From Planctomycetota bacterium (GTDB taxonomy: Bacteria > Planctomycetota > UBA1135): a stretch of DNA of 64,000 nt. The position numbers and the translations under genes are program-made. The notes beneath the pieces are model-generated. The model saw only the letters and a program-made list of their open reading frames with translations. It was not told the origin of the DNA and made no database searches. Below are positions 37,309-46,345 of the stretch, piece after piece; position 1 is the stretch's first letter, and each line of letters starts with the position of its first letter. The DNA is taken from positions 24,147 to 88,146 of the forward strand of contig PAHY01000017.1 of NCBI GenBank assembly GCA_002705055.1. Direction: 5' to 3'.

Positions 37309-38266
37309 TTCGGGAGTCGTCCTGGGGCGCAGGAACCGAGGAGTGGAGCGCGGCCAAACAGGCACGGCCCAACTCCGCCGTGGGACGCGGGCGGCCCGCA
37401 TCATCGCACATCTCGACCCAGCGGAGATCGGGGAAGGAGCGCAACCAGGTCATCTGACGGCGAATGTAGGTGCGTGTGCCGGTGACCGCGCGTTCGCGCG
37501 CATCCTCCAGCGTGCATTCGCCCTCCAGATAGGCCAGCATCTGCCGATAACCGAGCGCTTTCGCGGCCGTCGGCCCGAAGCCGCCGGCTGCACGAATGTT
37601 CTGAATCTCGGTGAGAAAGCCCTGGTCGAGCATTTGGTCGAAGCGACGCGCGACGCGCTCCCGGAGCAGCGTGCGCGGCCAGGCCAACGCCACGGCTGAC
37701 TCAGCCAGGGGTTGGTCGGGTCGCCACTCCTGCTGCCAAGCAGTCAGAGAGCGTCCCGTGGCACGATACATTTCGATTGCGCGGCGGATCCGTTGGGAAT
37801 CATTCGGGTGGATGCGCTGCGCAGATTCCGGATCGACCTCTTGCAATTCCGCGTACAGGCGCTCCAGACCGCGCTCGCCCTCCCCATCCGCGGCGACCTG
37901 CGCGCGTACCTCGTCAGGAATCGGCGGGCTCTCCAACAGGCCCGCGGTGCGCGCCTTCAGATAGAGGTTGGTCCCCCCGACATAGAGCGCGTTCTTGCCG
38001 CGCGCCGCGAGCTCTGCCTCGACTTCGTCGGCCGCCTGCAGCCAACGCGCGACCGAGAACTCCTCGTGCGGATCGACCAGATCGATGAGGTGATGCGGGA
38101 CCTGCGCCTGCTCCTCGGCGGTCGGCTTGGCGGTCCCCAGGTCCATGCCCCGATAGACCAGCATCGAGTCCATCGAGAGGATCTCCGCGTCCAGCGGACC
38201 GGCGAGCGCGAATGCCACGCGCGTCTTGCCCGAAGCGGTCGGCCCGAGCAGAAAGAAGCGCTTCAT
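37301..38266 (-). CDS. miaA: tRNA dimethylallyltransferase
   Basis: MiaA adds a dimethylallyl group to A37 of tRNAs that read codons starting with U. The 321-residue protein is of normal length. It has the P-loop GPTASGKT at residues 8-15, the substrate loop DSMLVYRGMDLGTAKP near 36-51, HHLIDLVDP, the conserved YVGGTNLYLKA near 103, and ALGYRQM plus RTYIRRQMTWLR in the C-terminal half. The ATG at 38266 is the only start consistent with the N-terminus MKRFFLLGPTASGK. It overlaps both neighbours (the M16 peptidase gene by ATGA, the SPFH gene by 8 nt). Confidence 0.97.
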   Translation of the reverse strand: MKRFFLLGPTASGKTRVAFALAGPLDAEILSMDSMLVYRGMDLGTAKPTAEEQAQVPHHLIDLVDPHEEFSVARWLQAADEVEAELAARGKNALYVGGTNLYLKARTAGLLESPPIPDEVRAQVAADGEGERGLERLYAELQEVDPESAQRIHPNDSQRIRRAIEMYRATGRSLTAWQQEWRPDQPLAESAVALAWPRTLLRERVARRFDQMLDQGFLTEIQNIRAAGGFGPTAAKALGYRQMLAYLEGECTLEDARERAVTGTRTYIRRQMTWLRSFPDLRWVEMCDDAGRPRPTAELGRACLAALHSSVPAPQDDSRND

Positions 38267-39558
38267 GAAGCCGGGCGATCCTGCGGCAGCAGCAAGGCGG
38301 CGGCGCTGCGCTCGGGCAAGAACATCTCCCGGGCACGCTGCGCGACCTCGTCGAGTTCGATCGAATCGATCACGTCGAGCACCGCGAAGGGGCGCGTATC
38401 CCCCAGCAGCGAGGCCAAGTGCGCGGAGGCCAGCTGCGACGGCGCTTGCGACGAGGACACCGCCCCACCCCAAGCCGCGCGACGAATACGCTCGACCGCG
38501 GCCGGATCCGGACCGGCATCGGCAAAGCGCGCGACGGTCGCGCGGATGCCTTCCAGGAAGCGGTCCGGGTCATCGCTGACCATCTCGACGGCGGCGTGGC
38601 TCCAGTCCTCATCACAGCTGAAGGAGCAGCCGAAGCTGTCGTCGACGATGCCCTGCTGATACAGCTCTTCGTACCAGGGGCTGGAGTGCTCGAAGACCAG
38701 GTCCAGGACCAGCGAACTCAGCACGCGATGTCGCAGCTGCGCGAGGCCTTCGCCCGGCCCCGCCGGATCGCGCCAGCCCAGCCAGACGTGCGGGCGGCTG
38801 ACCGCGAATCGCTCTTCGAGGCAGGCATGCGCCGGGGTCGGCGGCTCTTCTTCGAAGATCGCCTCGGCCTTGCCCGGGTTTGGTCCCTTCAGCAGCGGCT
38901 CCACCTGAGCCAGAATCTGCTCCGGGTCAAAATCGCCGGCCAGGGAGAGCGCCAGGTTGTGCGGGCGATAATAGGCGTCGAAGCAGGCCTGCAGATCGGC
39001 CGCGGTCGTGCGATGGACTTCGTCCACCGGCCCCCCCGGGGAGATCCGAATCGCGTGCTTGTGATACAGCGCGCGATGCAGCAGGAAGTAGCCGCGGTAG
39101 TTCGGATCATCCTCGTACATCCGCACCTCCTGCTCGATGATCCCCTTCTCCTTCTCGACGCGCTCTTCGGTGATCAGCGGGTCCTGCACGAAGTCCAGCA
39201 GCACTTCGGTCGCCTCTTCAAAGTGCTGACTGGTGACGAAGTAGTAGCTGGTGCGCGCGAAGCTGGTGCCACCGTTGAAGTTCGCCCCCAGTCGCCCGAA
39301 GCGATCAAAGACCTTCTCCTCGCGCCCCTCGAACAGCTTGTGCTCGAGGAAGTGTGCGCTTCCCCAGGGCACCTGCACCTCCTGACCTTCCGGGTTCCGG
39401 AAGTGGACGTGGTTGCTGCCAAAGCGCAGCCCGACGAAAGCGGCTCGGGTCGAGTAGCCCGGCGTCCTTGCCAGGGCGATGCGCGTACCACCTTCCGACT
39501 CGGCGACCAGCACGGTCTCCTGCAGTCGCGGCTCTTGGATCTCTGCGACGATCTTCAT
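38263..39558 (-). CDS. M16-family zinc metallopeptidase, catalytic type
   Basis: The 431-residue protein has the inverted zinc motif H69-F-L-E72-H73 (AHFLEHKLFEG). The distal glutamate lies in EKEKGIIEQEVRMYEDDPN near residue 145. The sequence NFNGGTSFARTSYYF is also family-typical. No signal peptide is visible. The preceding gene encodes a second M16 protein without the zinc motif. Such pairs usually form a heterodimer in which this subunit is catalytic, as in YmfH/YmfF-type proteins. The ATG at 39558 overlaps that gene by ATGA, and the stop overlaps miaA by ATGA. The substrate is unknown. Confidence 0.9.
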   Translation of the reverse strand: MKIVAEIQEPRLQETVLVAESEGGTRIALARTPGYSTRAAFVGLRFGSNHVHFRNPEGQEVQVPWGSAHFLEHKLFEGREEKVFDRFGRLGANFNGGTSFARTSYYFVTSQHFEEATEVLLDFVQDPLITEERVEKEKGIIEQEVRMYEDDPNYRGYFLLHRALYHKHAIRISPGGPVDEVHRTTAADLQACFDAYYRPHNLALSLAGDFDPEQILAQVEPLLKGPNPGKAEAIFEEEPPTPAHACLEERFAVSRPHVWLGWRDPAGPGEGLAQLRHRVLSSLVLDLVFEHSSPWYEELYQQGIVDDSFGCSFSCDEDWSHAAVEMVSDDPDRFLEGIRATVARFADAGPDPAAVERIRRAAWGGAVSSSQAPSQLASAHLASLLGDTRPFAVLDVIDSIELDEVAQRAREMFLPERSAAALLLPQDRPAS

Positions 39559-40871
39559 CCCACTTGCTCCGCGAGCTCGGCTTGGGGGGCGGCCATCAGG
39601 AAGGCCGTGTCGGCGACCCAACGCTGGGCCGCCGCCTGAATCTGATCGGGGCCCAGCGCCTCGAGCACCGCCGCGCGCTGCGCCGGGCTACGGTGCAGCC
39701 CGAATTGGTACTCGCGGGCGTAGAAGCGCGCGATGCCCCCGGCCGAGTCGCCGATGGCCTGCAGGCCGTTGCGGAAACTGGCCTTGGCCATTTCCAGCTC
39801 TTCGGCGTTCGGTCCGTGGGCAGCGAGATCCGCGACCTGGTGCAGCACCTCATCACGGACCTCGCCGGCCTTGCGCGCGTCGATCCCGGCGCTGACCGTG
39901 AGCAGCCCCTTTCCGGCGAGGACCTCCGAGCCGATGCCGTAGGCGAGCGAACGCTCTTCGCGCACCACGCGGAAGAGTCGACCCTGGATGCCGCCGCCCA
40001 GCACCGAATTGGCGAGCAACAGTGCCTCCATCTCCTCGGACCCCTGCGGCACCGGGCAGCGGAAGCCGAGGTGAAAGCGCGCCTGATCCACCGGCATCTC
40101 CTCGCGCACCTCGCGCAGCGCCGCAGGCTGACCGACCACCGAAGGCGGCAGCTCGGGCCGCTTCGTGCCCCACGCACCGCCTTCGCCGAGCCAGTCCCGC
40201 AGCGCAGCAAGCAGCGGATCGCGGTCGATCGGCCCGACCGCGACGATCAACACGCGGCCATGTTTGAGGATCTCGAGCCGCGCCTGTTCGACGGTGTCCG
40301 GGTCGAGCGCCTCGACCTCTTCGGCGGTGCCCCAGGGTGCCCGGGCGAAGGGTTCGCCGGCGCACATCGCTTCGTAGAAGCGCTGCTGGGCATACCCGGC
40401 GCGGTCATCGACGAAGCTGCGGATATGCCGCGCCAGCTGCGCGCGCTCGCGCTGGAAGACCTCGGCGTCGAAGGCCGCGCCGTCCGCACCGCGGCGAGGC
40501 TGCTCGAGCAGCTCGCGCGCGAGCTCTAGGACCTGGACCGCCACGCCCTCGCCTTCGGGCAGAAAACGCTCGCCGACCCAGCCCGCCTGCAGTCGCATGC
40601 GATGCTTCTCGGCCGCGCGCAGGCCGCCGACCCGCGCCGTGGCACCGTAGAGCTCTTCCTGACGCTGAGCGAGGTGCATCCGCGTCGGGTGGGCCGCCGT
40701 GCCCTGCTCCAGCAGCTGGGCGAGCAGGCTGCGGGCTGCGCAGCCGGCGTCCAGCGGCAGGTCGAAATCGAGCTGCAGCAGGGCCCGCTTCAAGCGCGGC
40801 TCCGGCAGGAAGAGCAGGTCCACACCCGGGGCCAGCGGGATGTGCTCGGGAAGCGTCTCCAAGAGGGCCAT
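39555..40871 (-). CDS. M16-family protein, non-catalytic partner subunit
   Basis: The 438-residue protein has the M16 fold (for example LANSVLGGGIQGRLFRVVREERSLAYGI near residues 290-317, the family's R...SLAY block) but no zinc motif. Where HxxEH should stand it reads AQLLEQGTA (residues 51-59). It therefore resembles the inactive half of two-subunit M16 peptidases, which supplies the R/Y substrate-binding residues, and the next gene supplies the zinc site. It is first in a five-gene overlapping operon that continues to miaA and the two SPFH genes. On the minus strand TAGCAT, 9 nt before the ATG, is a possible -10 element. Confidence 0.87.
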   Translation of the reverse strand: MALLETLPEHIPLAPGVDLLFLPEPRLKRALLQLDFDLPLDAGCAARSLLAQLLEQGTAAHPTRMHLAQRQEELYGATARVGGLRAAEKHRMRLQAGWVGERFLPEGEGVAVQVLELARELLEQPRRGADGAAFDAEVFQRERAQLARHIRSFVDDRAGYAQQRFYEAMCAGEPFARAPWGTAEEVEALDPDTVEQARLEILKHGRVLIVAVGPIDRDPLLAALRDWLGEGGAWGTKRPELPPSVVGQPAALREVREEMPVDQARFHLGFRCPVPQGSEEMEALLLANSVLGGGIQGRLFRVVREERSLAYGIGSEVLAGKGLLTVSAGIDARKAGEVRDEVLHQVADLAAHGPNAEELEMAKASFRNGLQAIGDSAGGIARFYAREYQFGLHRSPAQRAAVLEALGPDQIQAAAQRWVADTAFLMAAPQAELAEQVG

Positions 40872-40910
40872 TCCGTCCGTATGCTAGGGTCCGGCCCTGC
40901 CGGATTCACC

Positions 40911-41864
40911 ATGCTTTCGCTGCTGATCGCCCTGCTGACGAGCCTGATTCCGGCCCCCCAAGAGCCGATTCCGCCTGTTTCCGAGCCCGCGACCCAGGAA
41001 GGAGCCGCCGAGGCCACGCAGGAGCCCGAACGCCCCTCGCGGCGTCCCAGCCGGCGCAGCATCGAGCTGGCGCCCAACGACCCGGAAGCGCTCGCCTTCC
41101 TGGCTCAGCTCGTCGAAGCCCAGCGCGTCGAAGAGGATCTGCCGCCGGTCGACGCCTTCCGCATGGAGTTCGAACTGCGCGACTTTGTCCCCGACCGCGG
41201 CATGAACGAGCTGGAGGTGCGGGTCGACTATCGCTCGGAGAATCGCAGCGCCGAGCCGCCGGTCCTGGAAGCGATCCGCCTGTACGCCAACGACGCCAAC
41301 TACAACGAGCAGGTCGCCAAGGGTCTCGATGACGATGGCTACTGGCTGCGCGACAACGAAGGCGAGCTGCTCACCCTCGAGGCCAAGGAGTACGCCAACG
41401 ACCGCGAGGCCATCGACGCCACGCTGGTCTTCTGCCAGGACTTCCTGCTGCTGTTCGATCTCGACCGTCTGCGCCAGCGCGCCGGCGGCCTGAAGCGGAT
41501 CGACCACGAGCAGGGCACGATCCTGGAGGGGGAACTGGTGCGGCGCCGCACCGAGCGCTGGAAGTTCCAGCTCTTCGTCCCGAAGGATGGGGACTTCCCG
41601 ACGCGTCTCGCGCTCGAGCTGCCGCCGGTGCCGAAGAAGGAGGCGCCTGCGGAGCAGCAGGCCGAGCAGCCCGCAGCCGATCCTGGGCCGCAGGTGATCA
41701 CCTACATGTTCGGCGCATGGCAGCCGTACGCCGGCCGCTACCTGCCTTCCGCGATCGACGAGTTTCACGGGGCGCAGCCGCGCGGGCCGCGGCGCGCGAT
41801 CACCGTGCGTCGCTTCGTCTGGCGCGATCAGCGCGCGATCGAGACGACGCGCGGCGCCGAGTAG
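40911..41864 (+). CDS. Exported protein of unknown function
   Basis: The 317-residue protein starts with a signal peptide (MLSLLIALLTSLIPA) followed by PQEP and a Pro/Glu-rich linker to about residue 45. I recognise no domain. The rest is acidic and rich in charged beta-type sequence, with SRRSIELAPNDPEALAFLAQL near 45-65 and EGTILEGELVRRRTERWKFQLF-like text near 205. A second Pro/Ala/Glu-rich linker (KKEAPAEQQAEQPAA) lies near 245. The open frame extends upstream on the other side of the M16 gene, but the ATG at 40911 is the one that begins the signal. It stands alone, divergent from the M16 operon and convergent with mutL. Confidence 0.7.
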   Translation: MLSLLIALLTSLIPAPQEPIPPVSEPATQEGAAEATQEPERPSRRPSRRSIELAPNDPEALAFLAQLVEAQRVEEDLPPVDAFRMEFELRDFVPDRGMNELEVRVDYRSENRSAEPPVLEAIRLYANDANYNEQVAKGLDDDGYWLRDNEGELLTLEAKEYANDREAIDATLVFCQDFLLLFDLDRLRQRAGGLKRIDHEQGTILEGELVRRRTERWKFQLFVPKDGDFPTRLALELPPVPKKEAPAEQQAEQPAADPGPQVITYMFGAWQPYAGRYLPSAIDEFHGAQPRGPRRAITVRRFVWRDQRAIETTRGAE

Positions 41865-41876
41865 GCGAAGCCCAGC

Positions 41877-43739
41877 TCAGACGCGGCGATAGAAGGCCTT
41901 CTCGAGGTCTTCGAGCGTCAGGAAGACGCGCACCGGTCGGCCGTGCGCACAGGTGCGGTCCTGCGGCAGGCCCGCGCCGCGCTTGAGCAACCCTTCGAGC
42001 GCGTCCGCGTCCAGGCGATCCCCCGCCATCACCGCGCCGCGACAGGCCATCGAGTGCAGCGCCTCTTCGGCGATGCGGTCGGCCGTCGCCGTCTTGTTCT
42101 CTTCGGCGATCGCCAGCAGATCGCGCACCAGCTTCTCGGGGACCAACCGGGTCAGCCGCGCCGGCACCGTGCGAATCGCCACCGTGGTCTCGCCGAAAGC
42201 TTCGATCTCGACCCCGAGCTGCGTGAAGACCTCGGCGCGGCGCACCAGCAGATCCAGCTCGGCGCGGCCGACATCGACCAGCGACGGCACGAGCAGAGGC
42301 TGGGCCACGACCTTGCCCTGCTGCAGCTCCCGCCGCAGCTCTTCGAGGTTGACCCGTTCATGGAGCGCGTGCTGATCAATGATCTCCATGCCGCCCTGGA
42401 CCTCGCGAACCAGGAAGGTGTTGGCGACCGCAAGAACCGGCCCCACCACCTGGGTCTCCGGACCGGACTGCAGCGGCAGCCGCGGAGCGGCGTCGGGATC
42501 CGGGGCCGACTCGCGGACGAAGTCGGCGCCGCCTGATCCGCTTGGAAAGGCACTGCCGGAGCCCGGACGGGTGCTGGGCAGGGATCCGGGGAAGCTGGAG
42601 CGGGCCGAGGTGCCCAAGCCGCCCGGGGAGGGCGCATCGCCGCCGCCGATCGGCCCCAGCGAACGGGTCGACCAGCGCGAGCTCGCCAGGGTCTCCTGGA
42701 GGGCGCGCAGCACCGCGCCGAAGACCAGCCGCTCGTCCCGGAAGCGCACCTCGGTCTTCTGCGGGTGGACGTTGACGTCGACGCGATCCGGGGGAATCGC
42801 CAGCGCGAGGCAGAGGGTCGGGTAGTGACCGATCGGCACGAACTCGCGGACGCCCTCGCGGACGGCCCGCAGCAGGCGCGGGTCGCGCACCCAGCGGCCG
42901 TTCAGAAAGAGGTCCACCCGGCGCGCATCGCGACGCGCCGACTCGGGCGGGCCGATGCGCCCGCACAGGCTCAGCGGGCCCGACTCACGCTCGATCGGCA
43001 GCATCCTGCCTGCCAACCCGGATCCATAGACCGAGGCGCAGCGCGCGTCCAGATCGGCGTCGGCGGCGATCTCGAGCAGCTGACGGCCTTCATGCTCGAG
43101 GCGGAAGCCGACCCCTTCGTGCGCCAGGGCCAAGCGTTCGACCCAGGCGGTGCAATGGGAGAGCTCGGTCGAGGCGCGCTTGAGGAACTTGAGCCGGGCC
43201 GGAAGCTGGGCAAACAGATCCTCAACCACGATCCGGGTGCCTGGGCTGCCGGCTGCGGCGCGCGGCCCATCGACGCGGCCAAAGTCGACCTTCAGTCCAG
43301 CAGCGTCCTTCTGCCCCGGCGGCAGCGAGACGATCTCCAGCCGGCTCACCGAAGCGATCGAAGCCAGCGCCTCGCCGCGGAAGCCCAAAGAGGCGACGGC
43401 TTCAAGATCACCGGGCTCGCGCAGCTTGGAGGTGGCGTGCGAGCGCACCGCCAGCAGCAGATCCTCCTCGAGGATCCCCTGGCCGTTGTCGCGGATCTCG
43501 ATGCGCCGCGCGCCGCCCTCGCGGAGCAGGATCTCGATCCGGGTGGCCCCGGCGTCGATCGCGTTCTCGACCAGCTCCTTGACCACATTGGCGGGGCGCT
43601 CGACCACCTCTCCGGCCGCGATCTGATCGACCACGACGGGGTCGAGAGCGCGGATGCGAGTGTGGGATGCGGAGGCGGAACCGGACAAGGGATGCAGGGA
43701 ATCAGGCGCGCTGCGGGGTGCGATGGCAGCGCAGGGCAA
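41877..43739 (-). CDS. mutL: DNA mismatch repair protein MutL (endonuclease type)
   Basis: MutL links MutS to strand incision. The 620-residue protein has the GHKL ATPase domain at about 30-350, with IAAGEVVERPANVVKELVENAIDAG, DNGQGI and SHATSKL followed by GFRGEALASI. A Pro/Gly/Ser-rich linker (about 360-420) and a dimerisation domain follow. The C-terminal endonuclease motifs are intact: DQHALHERVNLEE, ACRGAV and CAHGRP. This is the nicking type of MutL found in bacteria without MutH. The proposed ATG overlaps holA by 38 nt. A later start would also spare the ATPase domain, so the first 25 residues are uncertain. It ends the ubiE-holA-mutL gene run. Confidence 0.96.
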   Translation of the reverse strand: MPCAAIAPRSAPDSLHPLSGSASASHTRIRALDPVVVDQIAAGEVVERPANVVKELVENAIDAGATRIEILLREGGARRIEIRDNGQGILEEDLLLAVRSHATSKLREPGDLEAVASLGFRGEALASIASVSRLEIVSLPPGQKDAAGLKVDFGRVDGPRAAAGSPGTRIVVEDLFAQLPARLKFLKRASTELSHCTAWVERLALAHEGVGFRLEHEGRQLLEIAADADLDARCASVYGSGLAGRMLPIERESGPLSLCGRIGPPESARRDARRVDLFLNGRWVRDPRLLRAVREGVREFVPIGHYPTLCLALAIPPDRVDVNVHPQKTEVRFRDERLVFGAVLRALQETLASSRWSTRSLGPIGGGDAPSPGGLGTSARSSFPGSLPSTRPGSGSAFPSGSGGADFVRESAPDPDAAPRLPLQSGPETQVVGPVLAVANTFLVREVQGGMEIIDQHALHERVNLEELRRELQQGKVVAQPLLVPSLVDVGRAELDLLVRRAEVFTQLGVEIEAFGETTVAIRTVPARLTRLVPEKLVRDLLAIAEENKTATADRIAEEALHSMACRGAVMAGDRLDADALEGLLKRGAGLPQDRTCAHGRPVRVFLTLEDLEKAFYRRV

Positions 43740-44862
43740 GGTACTCGAGCGCGTGCACCGGATCGCCCCAGCCTTCGCGCTTGATGTTGCGCTCTGCTTC
43801 GTGCAGAGCGTCCAGGATGGTGCGCAGGTGGACGCTGTCGCAATGGCGCAGGCGAGACTCCATGCGCTTGGCCGGGGGGCCGCCCGCGGCGACGCCGGCC
43901 GCCTTGCAGGCGCTGGCGAAGTCCTGGCCCTGGTCCAGCCCCGCGCGCACCGCCGCGGTCTGCAGGCGCTGCTTGGCCGCCACCGAAACCATCATCGAGA
44001 ACGCGTCGCGAGGCGCGATCCGCTTGCCGTCCCAGGTACGCAGACCGCGACGGCGCATCTGCCCCAGGCAGCGATAGGCGCGGCGGCCGTCGCCATCGAG
44101 CAGCGCGTCGGCGAAGTCAAAGGCGCTGCCTTCGGCGCTGTGTGCGGCGACCTCGCGGACCTGCTGCTCGTCGATGCGATCGTCGCCCAGCAGCAGGAAG
44201 TGCTCGAGGCTTTGCACCAGTTCGGCCGGCCGCCCTCCGGTGAGCTGAACCAGCGCCCCCGCCGCACCCGGACCGAGCTTCAGCTTGCGCGCGCGCGCCT
44301 CGGCCTGGGCAAACTGGGCCGCCTCACTGGCATCGAGGTCGTGCGGGCGCCACGGCGGCGGGTCGCTGTAGAGCTTGCGGAAGCGCTCGGTGCGGACGCC
44401 GTCGACCGCGGCGAGCGGCTTGACCACGGTCGTCATGCTGGCGCCGGGCGCCTCGATGAGCATCAGCACCGGGCCATCGCTGGCCTTCGCCGCAGCGGCG
44501 AGCGTGTTGGCCAGCCGCTTGTGCTTCTTCATGGCCTTGCCCGCGCGCGCGAACAGCAGCACCCGCTCGCCGCCGAACAGGCCCGGCGCCGACAGAAAGC
44601 TGTCGACGACCCCCATCTCGAAATCGGGCGAGCCGCCGTCCACTTCGAGCAGGTCAAACTCCTCGTGCTGACGGGCCCAGCGCCGCGCCGCGTCCAGGAT
44701 CTGTTCGGCGAACCAGGGTTCTTCCTCGCCGCGCGCCGGGCCCAGCAGCAGGACCGTGCGCGGCAGCTTGCCCGCCTCCGCGGCCGCCACCAGCTCACGG
44801 CAGACCGTGCCCGGATCGGCCTTCTTGGCCTTCTTGGCGGGTGCGCGTCGGGCGGCGCTCAT
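43702..44862 (-). CDS. holA: DNA polymerase III delta subunit
   Basis: The delta subunit opens the sliding clamp in the clamp loader. The 386-residue protein matches the family's size. It has an N-terminal RecA-like domain without Walker motifs (TVLLLGPARGEEEPWFAEQIL near residue 40, LFGGERVLLFARA near 100), a lid domain (LVQLTGGRPAELVQSLEHFLLL near 205), and a helical collar (FDFADALLDGDGRRAYRCLGQM near 250). The Lys-rich first 15 residues are unusual. It overlaps ubiA by ATGA and mutL by 38 nt. Confidence 0.9.
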   Translation of the reverse strand: MSAARRAPAKKAKKADPGTVCRELVAAAEAGKLPRTVLLLGPARGEEEPWFAEQILDAARRWARQHEEFDLLEVDGGSPDFEMGVVDSFLSAPGLFGGERVLLFARAGKAMKKHKRLANTLAAAAKASDGPVLMLIEAPGASMTTVVKPLAAVDGVRTERFRKLYSDPPPWRPHDLDASEAAQFAQAEARARKLKLGPGAAGALVQLTGGRPAELVQSLEHFLLLGDDRIDEQQVREVAAHSAEGSAFDFADALLDGDGRRAYRCLGQMRRRGLRTWDGKRIAPRDAFSMMVSVAAKQRLQTAAVRAGLDQGQDFASACKAAGVAAGGPPAKRMESRLRHCDSVHLRTILDALHEAERNIKREGWGDPVHALEYLALRCHRTPQRA

Positions 44863-45722
44863 CCCTCCCAGCCTAGCGCAGCCAGCAGGCCGACGAAGTA
44901 GACCACTCCCACCCAGGAGTTGACCGTGAAGAAGGCCATCGGGATGCGGTCGATGCGCCCGCCGCGCAGCAGCCAGTGCTCGCTCGCCAGCAGGCCGGCG
45001 CAGGCGGCGAGACCCGCGAAGTAGGGCCAGGCCAGCTCGGCGCGGAGGCCCGCGCCGACCCAGGCCACCAGCGCCAGGAGGAAGAGCGCGCCGGAGAGCG
45101 CCCGGGTTCGCCCCGCCCCGAGTCGCGCCGGGATCGAGCGCAGTCCGGCGCCGCGGTCGAAGCTCAGGTCCTGAATCGCGTACAGCAGGTCGAAGCCGGC
45201 CACCCAGGACACGACGCCGGCGCCGATCCAGACCGGCACATCCCAGCCGGGCAGGAAGTCCTTGGCGACGGCCAGCCAGGCGCCGCTGGGCGCGCAGGCC
45301 AAGGCCAAGCCGAGCCCGAAGTGGCAGAGCAGGGTGAAGCGCTTGAGCAGCGAATAGCCGAACAGCACGAGCAGAACCGGCAGCGAGAGCCAGCCGCAGA
45401 TCGGCGCCAGGACAAAGCTGGCCGCCACGAAGACCGCAGTGTTCGCCAGCGTGAAGCCCCAGGCGTAGCGCAGATCGAGCGCGCCGGTCACCAGCTCGCG
45501 ATTCGAAGTGCGCGGGTTGGCTGCGTCGACGTCGCGATCGACGATGCGGTTAAAAGCCATCGCCGCCGAGCGCGCCGCGACCGCGGCCACGACGATCCAT
45601 GCCAGGTCGGCCCAGGGCGGCAGGCCGCGTGCGGCCAGCCAGGCTCCAGCCAGCGCGAACGGCAGCGCGAACACGCTGTGCTCGAAGCGGATCATCCGCA
45701 GCGTGCGCGCGAGCTTGCTCAT
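44859..45722 (-). CDS. ubiA: UbiA-family polyprenyltransferase (quinone biosynthesis)
   Basis: The membrane enzyme transfers a polyprenyl chain to an aromatic acid. The 287-residue protein has about eight membrane helices and both Asp motifs: N58-R-I-V-D62-R-D-V-D66 (NRIVDRDVDAANPRTSNRE) and LSFDRGAGLRSIPARLG near residue 180. The start at 45722 gives the common N-terminus MSKLARTLRMIRFEHSVFALPFA. Overlap with ubiX (ATGA) and proximity to ubiE mark a quinone operon. In bacteria using the futalosine route the same families make menaquinone (MqnP-like), and planctomycetes mostly use menaquinone. I therefore leave the quinone type open. No ubiD is in the window. Confidence 0.9.
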   Translation of the reverse strand: MSKLARTLRMIRFEHSVFALPFALAGAWLAARGLPPWADLAWIVVAAVAARSAAMAFNRIVDRDVDAANPRTSNRELVTGALDLRYAWGFTLANTAVFVAASFVLAPICGWLSLPVLLVLFGYSLLKRFTLLCHFGLGLALACAPSGAWLAVAKDFLPGWDVPVWIGAGVVSWVAGFDLLYAIQDLSFDRGAGLRSIPARLGAGRTRALSGALFLLALVAWVGAGLRAELAWPYFAGLAACAGLLASEHWLLRGGRIDRIPMAFFTVNSWVGVVYFVGLLAALGWEG

Positions 45723-46345
45723 TCCTCGCCGTGGCTGCCCCCATCCCAGGCCCGCACGCGATCCTGCGGGATCCCGCACACGCCGAGAATCTTGGCGCAG
45801 ACGTGATCCACTAGGTCTTCGATCGTCTGGGGCCGGTGATAGAAGCCGGGCGCGGCAGGCAGGATCGTCGCCCCGGCCCAGGCCAGCGCGCTGAGGCGAT
45901 CCAGGTGGGTGCGCGAGAGCGGCGTCTCGCGCGGCACGATGATCAGCTTGCGCCCTTCCTTGAGCGCGACCTGGGCGGCCCGTTCGATCAGATTGCCCGC
46001 CGACCCTGCGGCGATGCCGGCGACGGTCGTCAGCGAGCAGGGAACGACCAGCATGACCGGCGCCAGCGAAGTGCCGGACGCGGGCGGCGCCCCGATATCG
46101 CCGTGCTTATGAATCGTGACCAGCGAGGCATCCTGCCCTTCCGCCAGCAGGTCCGCGGGCTTGCCGCGGTAGCGGAAATCGGTCTCCTCGTGGAGCACGC
46201 GCACCGCGGAGGGGCTGACGATGAGGTCCACCCGGATTCCCGCCTGCACGAGCATGCGCAGGGTGTGAATCGCGTAGAGCGAGCCGCTCGCACCGCTCAC
46301 GGCGAGGCAGACACGATCCGGGACAGAGGCTGGGGCGGGGCTCAT
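45719..46345 (-). CDS. ubiX: Flavin prenyltransferase UbiX
   Basis: UbiX prenylates FMN to make the cofactor of UbiD-type decarboxylases. The 208-residue protein has CLAVSGASGSLYAIHTLRML at the N-terminus, PCSLTTVAGIAAGSAGNLIERAAQVALKEGRKL in the middle, and the signature VPRETPLSRTHL near residue 145. These are the FMN and dimethylallyl-phosphate sites. It is coupled by ATGA to ubiA downstream and to the CPBP protease gene upstream. The partner UbiD is absent from this window and must be encoded elsewhere if the pathway is complete. Confidence 0.95.
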   Translation of the reverse strand: MSPAPASVPDRVCLAVSGASGSLYAIHTLRMLVQAGIRVDLIVSPSAVRVLHEETDFRYRGKPADLLAEGQDASLVTIHKHGDIGAPPASGTSLAPVMLVVPCSLTTVAGIAAGSAGNLIERAAQVALKEGRKLIIVPRETPLSRTHLDRLSALAWAGATILPAAPGFYHRPQTIEDLVDHVCAKILGVCGIPQDRVRAWDGGSHGEE

